Shown piece after piece: positions 53,790 through 62,643 of a DNA stretch of 64,000 nt; position 1 is the stretch's first letter, and each line of letters begins with the position of its first letter. The DNA is from Streptomyces sp. LUP47B (GTDB lineage: Bacteria > Actinomycetota > Actinomycetes > Streptomycetales > Streptomycetaceae), in assembly GCF_001746295.1 (NCBI RefSeq), contig NZ_MJAH01000031.1:1-64000 (forward strand), read 5' to 3'. A program made the translations under genes and the position numbers. The notes under the pieces were generated by a model that was given only the letters and a program-made list of their open reading frames with translations, did not search any database and had not been told where the DNA came from.

Positions 53790-54234
53790 CCTGCAAGTCA
53801 CTAAGCCAGGCAGGTGCCGGTGTTCTGGCCTGGGCCTTCCTCGCGGACCTGCGAGAGGAACCCGGCCTGCCGATGTCGGACCGAGCGACGGGCACGGTGG
53901 AGGTGGTGGTGAGCGAGCTGGTGACCAACGCCCGTAAATACGCTCCGGGACCCTTCTGCTGACCTTCGAGCTCACCGGAGAGGCCGTCGCGGTCGCGGTG
54001 TGGGACACCAAACTGAGGCTGCCGGTGATCCTGGCCAGGGATTCAGAGCGTGTGGGGCGACACGGTCTGGAGATCGTCACGGCTGTCTGCCGGAGCTTCG
54101 AGGTCCACCGCGAATCCGTGGGCAAGCGGGTGGTCGCAGTGAATCCGCTGAGCGACGATCCTGTCGGCGACACGGCCGGTCCCCGAGTGTCGTCAGGCAG
54201 CGCAGGCGTCGGTTGCAAGGTGCCCCGGACCTGA
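53790..54234 (+). pseudogene. HATPase (anti-sigma-like) pseudogene
   Basis: One frame reads VLAWAFLADLREEPGLPMSD, RATGTVEVVVSELVTNARKY and APGPFC followed by TGA. One base later the next frame continues LLTFELTGEAVAVAVWDTKL, PVILARDSERVGRHGLEIVT and FEVHRESVGKRVV. Together they form a GHKL-type ATP-binding protein with the N-box VSELVTNARKY and the G-box GRHGLEIV. It is similar in layout to the intact gene at 61584. A one-base deletion near 53955 broke it. Confidence 0.7.
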
Positions 54235-54845
54235 CGACTGCGGGATGCTGTGACGGTTCAGGACAGTTGCGACAGCTGTCTGGCACTGTGCCCACACCGG
54301 AGGCGGTCGGCGTCGCCGCTTGCTCGGGGCGGAGCGCACGTCTTCGCGTCCCCGGTCTTCATCCTCTGGGGGACAGGGAACGTTCAAAGGAGCTCGCCAG
54401 AGACCTGGTGCCAGGTGTCGTCGGCCTGCGCCAGTTGGGTTGATGTCCCGGCCGCGGCGATGATCTCGAAGTTGTGGCCCCTACCCGCATTCGCCTCCTG
54501 CACGCCCTCCTGTTCCCCCGGCTCCGGCCCCTGGCCAGGTATAGCAAGCCCCAGCCGCAGTACCAGCCGGCGTGGGGACTGACCTGGCCGGACACGCCAC
54601 GGCCCCGGGGGATCAGGCATGACGTCCCCGAGGCCGGCGCACCGTCCAACGAGGCTGCGGACCCGCCGTCACGCGGGTGTCGGCTGAGGCACCTCCCGCA
54701 CGCCGGCCACTCTGCGCACCAACTCGGCTAGGTGCGGCGGAGGGTAGCTGTCCAGAGCATCAACGTAACCCGCGGGCCGAAGGGCTGTTGAATGCCGGAA
54801 AATCCTGTCCTCTGCTGCCCTTGCTGAGCAGTAGGCTCACGGACC
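54235..54845. other. Gap with no clear gene
   Basis: About 610 bases. A minus-strand frame ending near 54384 reads EQEGVQEANAGRGHNFEIIA and AAGTSTQLAQADDTWHQVSG, protein-like for about 45 codons but unassignable. TAGGCT at 54832-54837 is a candidate -10 for the next gene. Confidence 0.35.
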
Positions 54846-55685
54846 ATGACCCTGGCACGGCCGCCCTTCTCCGTTCGGATAGGCCAAAGCGAGCCTTACG
54901 ACTTCGCCCCTTATGACGGTGTTCCCCGCCATCTTGTCGGAGCACTGCAGAAGTGGGTGGCAGGGCACTTTTCGCGGGACCACGAGTACGCGGTGGAGGC
55001 CTGTCTGCGGCTTCGATTGGCGCCGCGTCCTGGCCAGAACGCCTATGAGGCGTTGGTCAGCGCAGACGGCATGGTCCTGCTCGACGTGGTGGACGCCATC
55101 CTCGGATGGGAGCAGTCCGAGGATGGCGAGGACCTGGGGCTCGGAGGAGACTTTGAGGGACGGCTGGCCCGAATTCTGGACGCTGCGGGATCGGCCTACC
55201 GAGTCGATGACGCAGGGACCGGGTTGGAAGAACGCCTCGTCCCCACCGTCCGCGACGCGGTGAGCCAGACGATCGCCGACGCATCCACTGCCCCGGACGC
55301 AGGTTCCGCAGCCGAGCACCTGTCGCTCTCCTGGCAGGCCGCGTACGGGCTGCACCCAGACCCGGTACGGGCGTACAGCGAGGCGATCAAGGCAGTCGAG
55401 TCCGCCGCACATGCCGTCGTGGAACCGAACAACAGCAAGGCGACCCTCGGCACCATGCTGCGCGTGATCCGCGATGCGTCGCACCGGTTCACCACCACGC
55501 TGGGAGCAGGATCGACTGCGCCGGCCGAGGCGATGATGCGTGCGCTGTGGGAGGGGCAGACCTCCCGGCACGGTGGGCAGGGTGGCACTGTGCCGGAGAC
55601 CCTGGAGGCCGCCCGTGCCGGCGTCCACGCTGCGGCGACACTGGTGCAGTGGTTTACCTCCGGTGCGGTAACCCGCGTGACCTGA
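54846..55685 (+). CDS. Hypothetical protein, Abi_C-like C-terminus
   Basis: 279 residues with no signal peptide or membrane segment. The N-terminal half is unrecognised (MTLARPPFSVRIGQSEPYDF, PRHLVGALQKWVAGHFSRDH). The C-terminal part, with AYSEAIKAVESAAHAVVEPN, NSKATLGTMLRVI and a late SRHGGQGGTVPETLEAARAG, follows the order of the C-terminal domain of some abortive-infection proteins (RNxxGxxHG then an alanine-rich helix). This is a weak resemblance and not an assignment. The start is ATG, 8 bases after TAGGCT and with no SD. Confidence 0.65.
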   Translation: MTLARPPFSVRIGQSEPYDFAPYDGVPRHLVGALQKWVAGHFSRDHEYAVEACLRLRLAPRPGQNAYEALVSADGMVLLDVVDAILGWEQSEDGEDLGLGGDFEGRLARILDAAGSAYRVDDAGTGLEERLVPTVRDAVSQTIADASTAPDAGSAAEHLSLSWQAAYGLHPDPVRAYSEAIKAVESAAHAVVEPNNSKATLGTMLRVIRDASHRFTTTLGAGSTAPAEAMMRALWEGQTSRHGGQGGTVPETLEAARAGVHAAATLVQWFTSGAVTRVT

Positions 55686-55750
55686 TGTCGATGACATCCC
55701 GTGCTGCTGAACCTGAACTCGTGATGTCGGGCCTGGCGGGCTGAGGTGAT

Positions 55751-56218
55751 TCAGATGTGGGCCCTGATTTGCTGCACTGAATGTCCGAGTGCGTCCCCGA
55801 TGGCGGTGAGTTCCTCATCGCTGAACCAAGCGCGCTCGGGGTTCCAGATGGCGATCTCGAATCGAGCAAAGCCACAGGGCCAGTCGTAGTCCAGTGCGTC
55901 CAGCGAGGTCGCGGTGCCGCAACAGGGGACCACCACGGCGAGGGTTGCGAAGCCGTCGTCGCAGTGGGCTTCGAGTAGGTCGCCCCACCACCGGGTGTCG
56001 ATCGACGCGCCGCAGTGGGGACAGCCGATCTTCTGCAGATTCTGACCACAGTCGACAACGGTGAGTGTGTCGTGCCAGGTGACGTCAATCTCGACGTCGG
56101 CGCCGCCGGGGAGCCCGGGGGCCAGGTCCTCCACGATCGACGCAGTACGGTCAGCCGCGACCTGCTCGGGCTGCCAGTGCGGGTCGGTCGGAATGACAGA
56201 GAGGACGTCTTCACTCAC
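55751..56218 (-). CDS. Hypothetical protein with zinc-ribbon-like cysteines
   Basis: 155 residues, acidic. The central part has CPHCGASIDTRWWGDLLEAH and VVPCCGTATSLDALDYDWPC, two cysteine pairs that could bind one zinc, followed by FARFEIAIWNPERAWFSDEE. Small actinobacterial proteins of this type are widespread but without a known function. It is convergent with the preceding gene, about 65 bases apart. Confidence 0.7.
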   Translation of the reverse strand: MSEDVLSVIPTDPHWQPEQVAADRTASIVEDLAPGLPGGADVEIDVTWHDTLTVVDCGQNLQKIGCPHCGASIDTRWWGDLLEAHCDDGFATLAVVVPCCGTATSLDALDYDWPCGFARFEIAIWNPERAWFSDEELTAIGDALGHSVQQIRAHI

Positions 56219-56246
56219 GGCTCACTCGATTCGTCGGGCGGGAACC

Positions 56247-56621
56247 TCATCGAGGTGACACGATGCCATTGAACGCATGTTCGGGTGGCAGGTTCCCGGG
56301 CTGATCACGCGTCGAGGGCCAGGCCGCGGTGCCGATGAGACAGCCGTCGAGCAGCCGGGGCCGATACTGCAGCATCTTGAGCTTGCATTTCACCGTCCGG
56401 GTGATCTGCCCCAGGTCGGCGGCGCCGAGGTTGCCGAGGTCGTGCTTGACCATAGACCGCACGCCTTTGCACGGGTTCGGGTCCGGGGCGTGGGCAGGCA
56501 GCTGGAACACCGTGAGCCAGTCGGTGTTCGCCGCGAAGTCCTCGCGCGAGTCTGCCGTCAGGTGAGGGCGGACGTTGTCCCAGACCAGCACGAGCGCCCG
56601 GCAGACCTCAGCCGCGTAGAA
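56247..56621 (-). pseudogene. IS630-family transposase C-terminal remnant
   Basis: The minus strand reads ALVLVWDNVRPHLTADSRED, DWLTVFQLPAHAPDPNPCKG and VRSMVKHDLGNLGAADL, ending LLDGCLIGTAAWP. This is the second half of an IS630-type DDE domain, with the second aspartate in VWDN and a cysteine-glycine (CKG) where the usual proline-glutamate-glycine would supply the catalytic glutamate. So the active site is likely lost, and the N-terminal half is missing. Confidence 0.65.
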
Positions 56622-56976
56622 CGTCGCCGAGATCGGCGACGACCGGACCCGCTTCGCCGACGCCCGAGCACTCAAGTCCTACGCTGGCTCCGTCCCCATC
56701 ACCCGCGCCTCCGGCAAGAAACGCTTCGGCGGCTGCCGCTTCATCCAGAACAACCGGTTCGTGCACGCCGGGTCTCTCTGGGCCTTCTCAGCCCTCCAGG
56801 CCTCGTCCGGAGCCAAGTCCCACCACCGGCGCCGACGCGAGCACGGCGACTGGCACAACGCCGCCCAGCGTCACCTGCTCAACCGATTCCTCGGACAGCT
56901 CCACCACTGCCTCCAGACCCGGCAACACTTCGACGAACAACACGCCTTCGTCCCACCCCCTCAAGTACCTGCGTGA
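56622..56976 (+). pseudogene. IS110-family transposase C-terminal remnant
   Basis: The plus strand reads AEIGDDRTRFADARALKSYA, GSVPITRASGKKRFGGCRFI, LWAFSALQASSGAKSHHRRR and HNAAQRHLLNRFLGQLHHCL. This corresponds to the C-terminal IS116/IS110/IS902 domain, with the catalytic serine region in the GSVPITRASGKK block. The N-terminal DEDD domain is absent. It abuts the IS630 remnant at about 56622 on the other strand. Confidence 0.65.
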
Positions 56977-57026
56977 GCCGGCCATCGGCCACAGTCGGTG
57001 TCAGTGCACCCGTCTAGATTCACCGT

Positions 57027-57695
57027 GTGACTGAGCCCTCCTACCTTGCTGCGGTCCGGGAGTCATACGACACCGTGGCCGACGACTACGTGGCCCTCGT
57101 TAAGACGCCGTCCGAGCTGGACCCCCTCTCCCGCTCGATGCTGATCGCCTTCGCCGAGCTGGTGCAGGCACCTGACCGCGGACCGGTCGCGGACCTGGGC
57201 TGCGGACCCGGAAGAGTGACGGCGCACATGGCCGGACTCGGGGTCTCCGTATTCGGCATCGACGTGTCCCCAAAGATGATCGAACTGGCCCGAAGCGCCT
57301 ATCCGAACCTGCGCTTCTCCGTGGGCTCGATGACCGCGCTAGAGATCGACGACGACACGCTCGGCGGCATCCTGGCGTACTACTCCACCCACCACACACC
57401 TCCGGAGCTTCTGCCGGTCGTGTTCGCCGAGTTCCACCGCACCCTGGCGCCCGGCGGACATCTCCTCCTCGCCGGCCACGTAGGCACCGGTGAGCACCGC
57501 CGTCCGACACACGGCTATGGCGGCCACCCCGTGTCCTTCGCGTCCTATCGGCTGCCCCCACACCAGCTCGCTGAGCTGCTGAACCAGGCCGGGTTCTCCA
57601 TCACCGCTCAGCTGGTGCAGGAGCCCGACGAGAAACGGAACTGGAAGTTCGCAAGTCTCCTGGCCTACAAGCCGACTGCCGAAGAGCCAGCTTGA
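57027..57695 (+). CDS. Class I SAM-dependent methyltransferase
   Basis: 222 residues. Motif I is VADLGCGPGRVT at 54-65; an acidic residue ends strand 2 (VFGIDVS), and motif IV-like ILAYYSTHHTPPE follows. The motif order is that of small-molecule methyltransferases. The GTG start has no SD, but TAGATT lies 6 bases upstream, so the mRNA is probably leaderless. The methyl acceptor is unknown. The gene lies alone between IS debris and a palindrome-rich segment. Confidence 0.9.
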   Translation: MTEPSYLAAVRESYDTVADDYVALVKTPSELDPLSRSMLIAFAELVQAPDRGPVADLGCGPGRVTAHMAGLGVSVFGIDVSPKMIELARSAYPNLRFSVGSMTALEIDDDTLGGILAYYSTHHTPPELLPVVFAEFHRTLAPGGHLLLAGHVGTGEHRRPTHGYGGHPVSFASYRLPPHQLAELLNQAGFSITAQLVQEPDEKRNWKFASLLAYKPTAEEPA

Positions 57696-58051
57696 CTTCT
57701 TCACCCCCTGAGATGTCTTGTCAGCCATCGTCCCGGTCGCTGATCAGGTCTCGGACAAGGGGCGTGTGATACAAGAGCCCGCCCGCCTTCGGCGGGGCAC
57801 CTGGTGCGGTGCTGCGAGACGATGGCGCACACCGCGATGGGTGGCGCGGCACATGGGGCGCCAGGCGCGGTACACCGGCCGGCGGTGGTGCGCACCCGAT
57901 GCGCAGGGTGTGCACCACCGCCGTCCCCGGACGCGCACTACACGATGGTCAGGCGCACCGGGTGCGCACCGGCCGGTGCGGGTGCGTATCGAAGGCCTGG
58001 GCCAGGCCGACGGCTTCCATCTGCGGGGGGATGTCGGCGACGTCGACAACC
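57696..58051. repeat. Palindrome-rich segment between convergent genes
   Basis: A hairpin CCCGCC-TTC-GGCGGG at 57782-57796 may end the methyltransferase transcript. A long hairpin follows (57881-57897 with 57906-57922, 16 of 17 positions paired). The palindrome GGTGCGCACC occurs at 57887-57896 and 57961-57970, and the 16-bp palindrome CGCACCGGCCGGTGCG at 57965-57980. No gene was recognised. Confidence 0.6.
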
Positions 58052-58654
58052 TCAGGCTGGAGCGATGATCCGGGTGACGACCCAGCGGTGAGGCGAGATC
58101 GGCCGGGTCCGTGTGAAACCGTGGTTCTCGAAGACGGCCATCGGGCCGGTGTGCAGGAACGAGCCCGGCATCGAACGGTCGTCGGTCTCCTCGGGATAGC
58201 CCTCGACTGAGCCGCCACCCGCACGGGCGATCTCGGCCAGCGCACCGCCGAGAGCGGCGTGAGCGACGCCGCGCTTGCGCAGCCCCTTGCCGGTGAAGAA
58301 GCAGGTGATGCGCCAGTCCGGCAGCGTCCTGAGGTCCTTTTCGTACTTCCGTCTGCTCTTGATCTCCGGCAGCTCGGTCGGCGAGCCGAACTGGCACCAG
58401 CCCAGGCAGTCGTCGCCTTCCAAGACGAGTGCAGCATGGGTGCGGCCCTCACGGACTCGCTGCTCCTTCTCGGCCCGGTTCTGCTGGGGGGTACGCCCCT
58501 TCCCGACCTTGACATGGAAGCCCATGCACCAGCAGCCGCCCCACACGCCGTTGTTCGCCTCGACCAGTCGGGCGAACGCGGGCCAGGTGTCCGTGTCCAG
58601 CGGCCGGACGATGAACGGGGCAGCGGGTGCATCGCCTGTTGCGTTGCTGCTCAC
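58052..58654 (-). CDS. GNAT-family N-acetyltransferase
   Basis: 200 residues. Recognisable blocks are FIVRPLDTDTWPAFARLVEA, a WGGCWCMGFH segment with an unusual cysteine pair, ALVLEGDDCLGWCQFG and ITCFFTGKGLRKRGVAHAAL. The last matches the acetyl-CoA pyrophosphate loop (R-x-x-G/A), and FLHTGPMAVFENHGFTRTR is the usual end of the fold. The acceptor is unknown. It may end in the hairpin-rich segment just downstream. Confidence 0.87.
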   Translation of the reverse strand: MSSNATGDAPAAPFIVRPLDTDTWPAFARLVEANNGVWGGCWCMGFHVKVGKGRTPQQNRAEKEQRVREGRTHAALVLEGDDCLGWCQFGSPTELPEIKSRRKYEKDLRTLPDWRITCFFTGKGLRKRGVAHAALGGALAEIARAGGGSVEGYPEETDDRSMPGSFLHTGPMAVFENHGFTRTRPISPHRWVVTRIIAPA

Positions 58655-58929
58655 GGACGCCTCCCGGGAGGTTGTACTGAGACCGGTCGATCCAACAGGC
58701 TCTCGCCCGCTGGGGCAACGCCCTGATCTGCCTACCTGATGTTCGGTGAGACGAACTGGGATCCGTCAGGGTTCGGTGAGATTTGCTCAAGGTTCGGCGC
58801 GACACAATGTCGATCACGATGCGGTCACGGCCGACGGGTTTTCCAAGATCGACGTCACACGGGAGCCAAAGAGGCACACCTGTAGAAGGGTCACGTCGGG
58901 AAGCCCGCCCCACCACCAGGAGCACCCCG
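58655..58929. other. Intergenic region upstream of the GNAT gene
   Basis: About 275 bases, with no recognised gene; the GNAT promoter should be here. Confidence 0.3.
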
Positions 58930-59855
58930 TGGCGAGCAACGGCAGCGAACCTGAGCAGGCGGCTACGACGACCACGCCGCGGCGGTCACCTCCACGGCCG
59001 CCGAGCTGTACAGCGCCGGGATCGGGCACCGGCTCAGCTTCCAGACCGAGGCCCCGCACCGGCTCGGCTAGGGCACGGGCAACGGGCGGATCTGGTCGTG
59101 CGGGCACCGGCCTCGAACGTTCCGTTGCTGCCGTTGGAGATCGACCGCCGCACCGAGGCCGTCCACGACCTTGCGCCGGCACTGGTTGTGGAGCCAGCTG
59201 CTGCCGCGGGACGCGGACGAGTACACCAGCGATCTGACCCGCTCCCGGCTGTACGCGTCGAGCACATCGGCCACGAGATGCGGCTGTGGCGCCGCATCTA
59301 CCCGTCGACCGGCGTGGAGGGCCTGGCGCCGGTGGCGTTCGTGTGCGCGGACACCACGGACGCGAAGATCGTCAACACGTTCGCCGTGCTGGAAGAGGCC
59401 GGCCGACGCTACTGGGCACCGCGCCGGTACGACACCTACCACCCGGGGCATCACCGCTCTCGACTACGGCCAGGCCGTGCCGGTCCTCGGCACCACCCTG
59501 GAGCAGCTACAGGAGGACGGCGCGGACGCGGCAGCCGCCAGGCTGCCCGCGCCGAAGCGAAGAGAGGCAGCGCCGGGCGGCTGAGCGGGAGGTGCGGCGA
59601 CCGGTCTGTCAGGAGTGCGGGGAGAAGTTCACCGACCAGCGCTGGGAGGAGACCGCCACACGGGATCCCTGGACGACCGGCAACCCGTACATGTGCCCCA
59701 ACTGCTGGACCGACTACCTCGCAGGCAGGGAAGCCGCCGCCGAAGCCGCCCGCCTCCAGGCCGCCGCACCGCCGGAGCCGGAGGACGACTACGACCAGGA
59801 GCCGGTCAAGCTCCGCGGCTTGTTCTGTCGGCGAACCACCGGCGTCCTGCTCTAG
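58930..59855 (+). pseudogene. Replication-relaxation-family gene remnant
   Basis: Pieces in changing frames read AAELYSAGIGHRLSFQTEAP (then TAG), ADLVVRAPASNVPLLPLEID, RRTEAVHDLAP, WSQLLPRDADEYTSDLTRSR, WRRIYPSTGVEGLAPVAFVC, AVLEEAGRRYWAPRRYDTYH, GITALDYGQAVPVLGTTLEQ and CQECGEKFTDQRWEETATRD. This order matches replication-relaxation proteins of actinobacterial plasmids and integrative elements, including a late zinc ribbon (CxxC ... CPNC). At least four frameshifts and one stop make it dead. Confidence 0.6.
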
Positions 59856-60057
59856 CCAGCCCGCGGTCTCGATCTCCTTGCTGAAGGCGCCCGGGCCGCG
59901 TGCGTACAGATTCAGCGCGCCGAAGTCCTCGTTGTCGGTGAACGTGCTGCGCCGCATCTCCCAGCACCACAACGTCAAGCTGTGCGACGTCGGGCAGAAG
60001 GCCCACACAGAACACACCGTGCCCGGCCTGATGAGCCGGGCACGGTACGGGGCGTGA
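59835..60057. pseudogene. Inverted junction of GAF (-) and ANTAR (+) fragments
   Basis: On the minus strand, 59945 to 59835 reads TFTDNEDFGALNLYARGPGA, FSKEIETAGWL, a GAF-domain fragment. On the plus strand, from about 59946, NVLRRISQHHNVKLCDVGQK is an ANTAR fragment. In intact actinobacterial proteins GAF and ANTAR are read from the same strand, so a local inversion or fusion lies near 59945. Confidence 0.55.
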
Positions 60058-60528
60058 GACCCGCCAGTGTCCGCTGCCGCCCCGGGAGCAACGCCCGCAC
60101 GGGGGGAGCGGCTATTGGGCAGCCGTACTCACGGCCTACCGGCTACGGCCTAACGGGCGCTGCACGTGTCACATCGGCAGGCTCGGCGTCGGCGGTTTGG
60201 CAGGTCACGGTCAGGCAGCCTTCGCCACCAGCAGCGGTGCCTTGTCCGTCAGCTGCAGCAGCCGCTGCACGGCGGGAGCAAAAGGGCCCGAACACGACAA
60301 GGGGGAGAGGTCAGGCCGGGCGCGGCATCAGGGGGCTGGTGCCGCCAGCGCCCGGCACTGTCCCGGGCGACGTCGACGACGTCACGGTGGCATAGCCCTG
60401 CCGAGGTGGGGCACTTGATGTCTGCTCATGTGCCCGGTGACGGGCCGTGGCGGCAGTGGATGGATGCAGCCAGTTCCTTGCGGTGCGGTGGCCGCCTGCG
60501 GGAGGGGCTTTGAGGGAGAGGTATCACC
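60058..60528. other. Gap upstream of the DUF5133 gene
   Basis: About 470 bases without a recognised gene. The only useful signal is the GAGGGAGAGG ribosome-binding site just before the next gene. Confidence 0.35.
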
Positions 60529-60774
60529 GTGATCATTCCTGCGGAAAAGGATCTGCGTGCTGTACTGGCCCGGTTTGCTCAGGCGAGGATCGAGCATGAC
60601 GTGCGTCCTACCGGCCGTACGAGCAGGGATCTTGAGGACGCCACGTACACGCTGTGTGTGATGACCGGAGCCCGCACCGCGGAACAGGCGCTGCTGGCGG
60701 CCGATGCACTGCTGGAGCAGTACAGCGCGAGCGGGGCGAGCCTCTCTCAGCAGCATGAAACGCTGGCCGCGTAA
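60529..60774 (+). CDS. DUF5133 protein
   Basis: 81 residues from GTG with GGGAGAGG about 8 bases upstream. The sequence MIIPAEKDLRAVLARFAQAR with RDLEDATYTLCVMTGARTAE, QALLAADALL matches the short helical DUF5133 family of Streptomyces. The role is unknown; members often lie beside GAF/ANTAR genes, as here, where a decayed one follows directly. Confidence 0.75.
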   Translation: MIIPAEKDLRAVLARFAQARIEHDVRPTGRTSRDLEDATYTLCVMTGARTAEQALLAADALLEQYSASGASLSQQHETLAA

Positions 60775-60777
60775 GAG

Positions 60778-61395
60778 GGCTGCTGGAAACCGACGCCCTC
60801 GAGGACTTCGTGCAGACACTGGCCAACGCCACGCTCGAACTCTTCCGCGCCCAGGGAGCCGGGCTGACACTGGAGCGCGACGGCCGGCCGCTGAGCGTTG
60901 TCAGCGTCGGCGGGGGACCAAACTGGACGAAAAGCAGTACGGCCTCTGCCGGCGCTCCCTGCGCACCGGCGAGAAACTCCGCGTTGACGACATGTTGGTG
61001 GAAACGAGGTGGGGTGACTACCCCGTCTACGCCGCTGCCTGCGAGATCCGCTCCTCGCTCTCGCTGCCGATCGCCGCCCAGACCCACACCGTCGGTGCTC
61101 TGGACCTGTATGCCGCCCCGCCCGGCGCGTTCAGGCACGCCGGTCTCACCGCCTTGCGGGCCCTGGCTGCTCAGGCGATGGGCGTGACCGCGCTGTCCCA
61201 GCGGGATTACCGACACGCAGGAAATCACCGAGTAGATGCAGCAGGCCATGCGGCATCGCAGCGTCATCGACCATCGCCGTCCTGCGTTCCGCCTCCCAGC
61301 ACCGCAACATCAAACTCCGCGACCTGTGCACCGAACTGATCACCAACCTCCCCGGCCGGCCCTCCACTGCACCCCAACTGCGCCCCCGCCCCTGA
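60778..61395 (+). pseudogene. GAF-ANTAR regulator pseudogene
   Basis: Successive frames read FVQTLANATLELFRAQGAGL, then TKLDEKQYGLCRRSLRTGEK, VYAAACEIRSSLSLPIAAQT and TVGALDLYAAPPGAFRHAGL (GAF). Another frame gives MQQAMRHRSVIDH and, after a gap of about 15 codons, AVLRSASQHRNIKLRDLCTE with LITNLPGRPS (ANTAR), ending at a stop near 61395. Two frameshifts, a TAG before MQQAM and a deletion in the first ANTAR helix make it inactive. Confidence 0.65.
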
Positions 61396-61583
61396 CATCC
61401 GCCCCACTACCTGTTTGTGGATGTGGCCTGAGCTGCAGGTCACAGGCCTGGTTTCGCGCACGATCACCGACAGGAAGCGTGGCTGCGGTGAGGGGTGCTT
61501 CTGCCCGTGGTGTGGGATGCGGCTTCGGGGGTAGCTGAGGGTCTTAGCCGTGTTGCTCAGGACGAGGGTGGCGGTGTGGTCCA

Positions 61584-62048
61584 GTGGTGCCCGAAAACGA
61601 AGATCTGTCACTGGCCGATCGCCCGATCCTGTCGGCTCTGACCTTCGCCGGCAGTGAGCCGGTGGCTGAGGCCCGGCGTGCCGCCCGTGGTTTTTTGACC
61701 GAGGTGCAGGCCGTGCACGGAATCCCGGTGTCGGACCGTGCGATGGGCCTGGTGCAGTTGGTGGTCAGCGAGCTGGTGACCAACGCGCACAAATACGCGC
61801 CCGGCCCGTGTCTGCTGGACCTGGAGATCAGCGACGGTGCCGTGGAGGTCAGCGTGTGGGACACCGACCCGACGCTGCCGGTGGCCCAGAGCCCTGATCC
61901 GGGCCGGGTCGGACAGCACGGCCTCGAAATCGTCATCGGCGGGAGCCGGAGTTTCGAGATGCGACGTGAACCGGTCGGCAAACGCATCACGGCCGCCATC
62001 GCACTCGCCGACGACCCCGGCGGGAACCCCGCCGGTCGCCTGATATGA
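61584..62048 (+). CDS. ATP-binding protein, HATPase_c_2 (anti-sigma-like)
   Basis: 154 residues of a GHKL-type kinase domain. N-box VVSELVTNAHKYAPGPCLLD, then VWDTDPTLPV and G-box RVGQHGLEIVIGGSRSFEM. Proteins of this size in Streptomyces resemble RsbW/SpoIIAB and often modulate sigma-factor partner switching. The start is GTG at MVPENEDLSLADRP. A related but broken gene is at 53790, and a third HATPase lies next door. Confidence 0.85.
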   Translation: MVPENEDLSLADRPILSALTFAGSEPVAEARRAARGFLTEVQAVHGIPVSDRAMGLVQLVVSELVTNAHKYAPGPCLLDLEISDGAVEVSVWDTDPTLPVAQSPDPGRVGQHGLEIVIGGSRSFEMRREPVGKRITAAIALADDPGGNPAGRLI

Positions 62049-62089
62049 GCATTCACCGAGCCGTTGTTAACCGTTGATGGTGCATCCGC

Positions 62090-62492
62090 CCCGAGAAGGA
62101 CCCGAACCCCTGGGCGACGGCAGCGTACGGACGGCTGCGCAGGCCACTGACATGGCCCGCGAATTCCGCTGGTGGCCGCGCCGGACGGCGGCGACGCCGT
62201 GGACACGGTGCTGATGGTGGTGGCGGAACTGTTCACCAACGCGGTGCTTCATACCGGCGGGGTGACCTGGTTCGAGCTGAAGGCCGGTGCGGGGACGGTC
62301 ACGGTGGCGGTGCACGATGCCAGCCCCCTGCCGCCGCGGCCCCAGCTGCTGGACGCGACCAGGCCGGGCGGGTTCGGCTGGCAGCTGGTACGGGACCTGT
62401 CGATCGACGTGCGGGTCCGGGTTCATGCGTCGGGCAAGACGGTCGACGGCCGTCGTGCCGTGTCTCCCACCGCAGTCCTCCCGCAGGGCTGA
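62090..62492 (+). CDS. HATPase (anti-sigma-like), probably frameshifted near its start
   Basis: The open frame from about 62172 reads VLMVVAELFTNAVLHTGGVT (N-box), TVTVAVHDASPLPPRPQLLD and RPGGFGWQLVRDLSIDVRVR (G-box). The expected N-terminus, GDGSVRTAAQATDMAREF, is upstream in a different frame, so a one- or two-base change near 62165 probably separates them. A shorter protein from 62172 could still fold. It is the second HATPase gene in tandem here. Confidence 0.6.
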
Positions 62493-62643
62493 CGCAGCAG
62501 AACCGACGCTGACGCGGTCCGATTCCGTTGGGATGCCCGTCGCGTTGGTCGTGTGGCGCCGCGGTCCCGCATCCGGCCCGGCGTTCAGGTGCGGGACCGC
62601 GCTCTGTCCGGGTTGGGCCCCGGCAGGCGGACGTCCTGGGCAG

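Noticed and set aside
57881..57980. CRISPR-like repeats
   Set aside because: Palindromes are few, unequal in spacing and without unique spacers of constant length; no cas genes are nearby.
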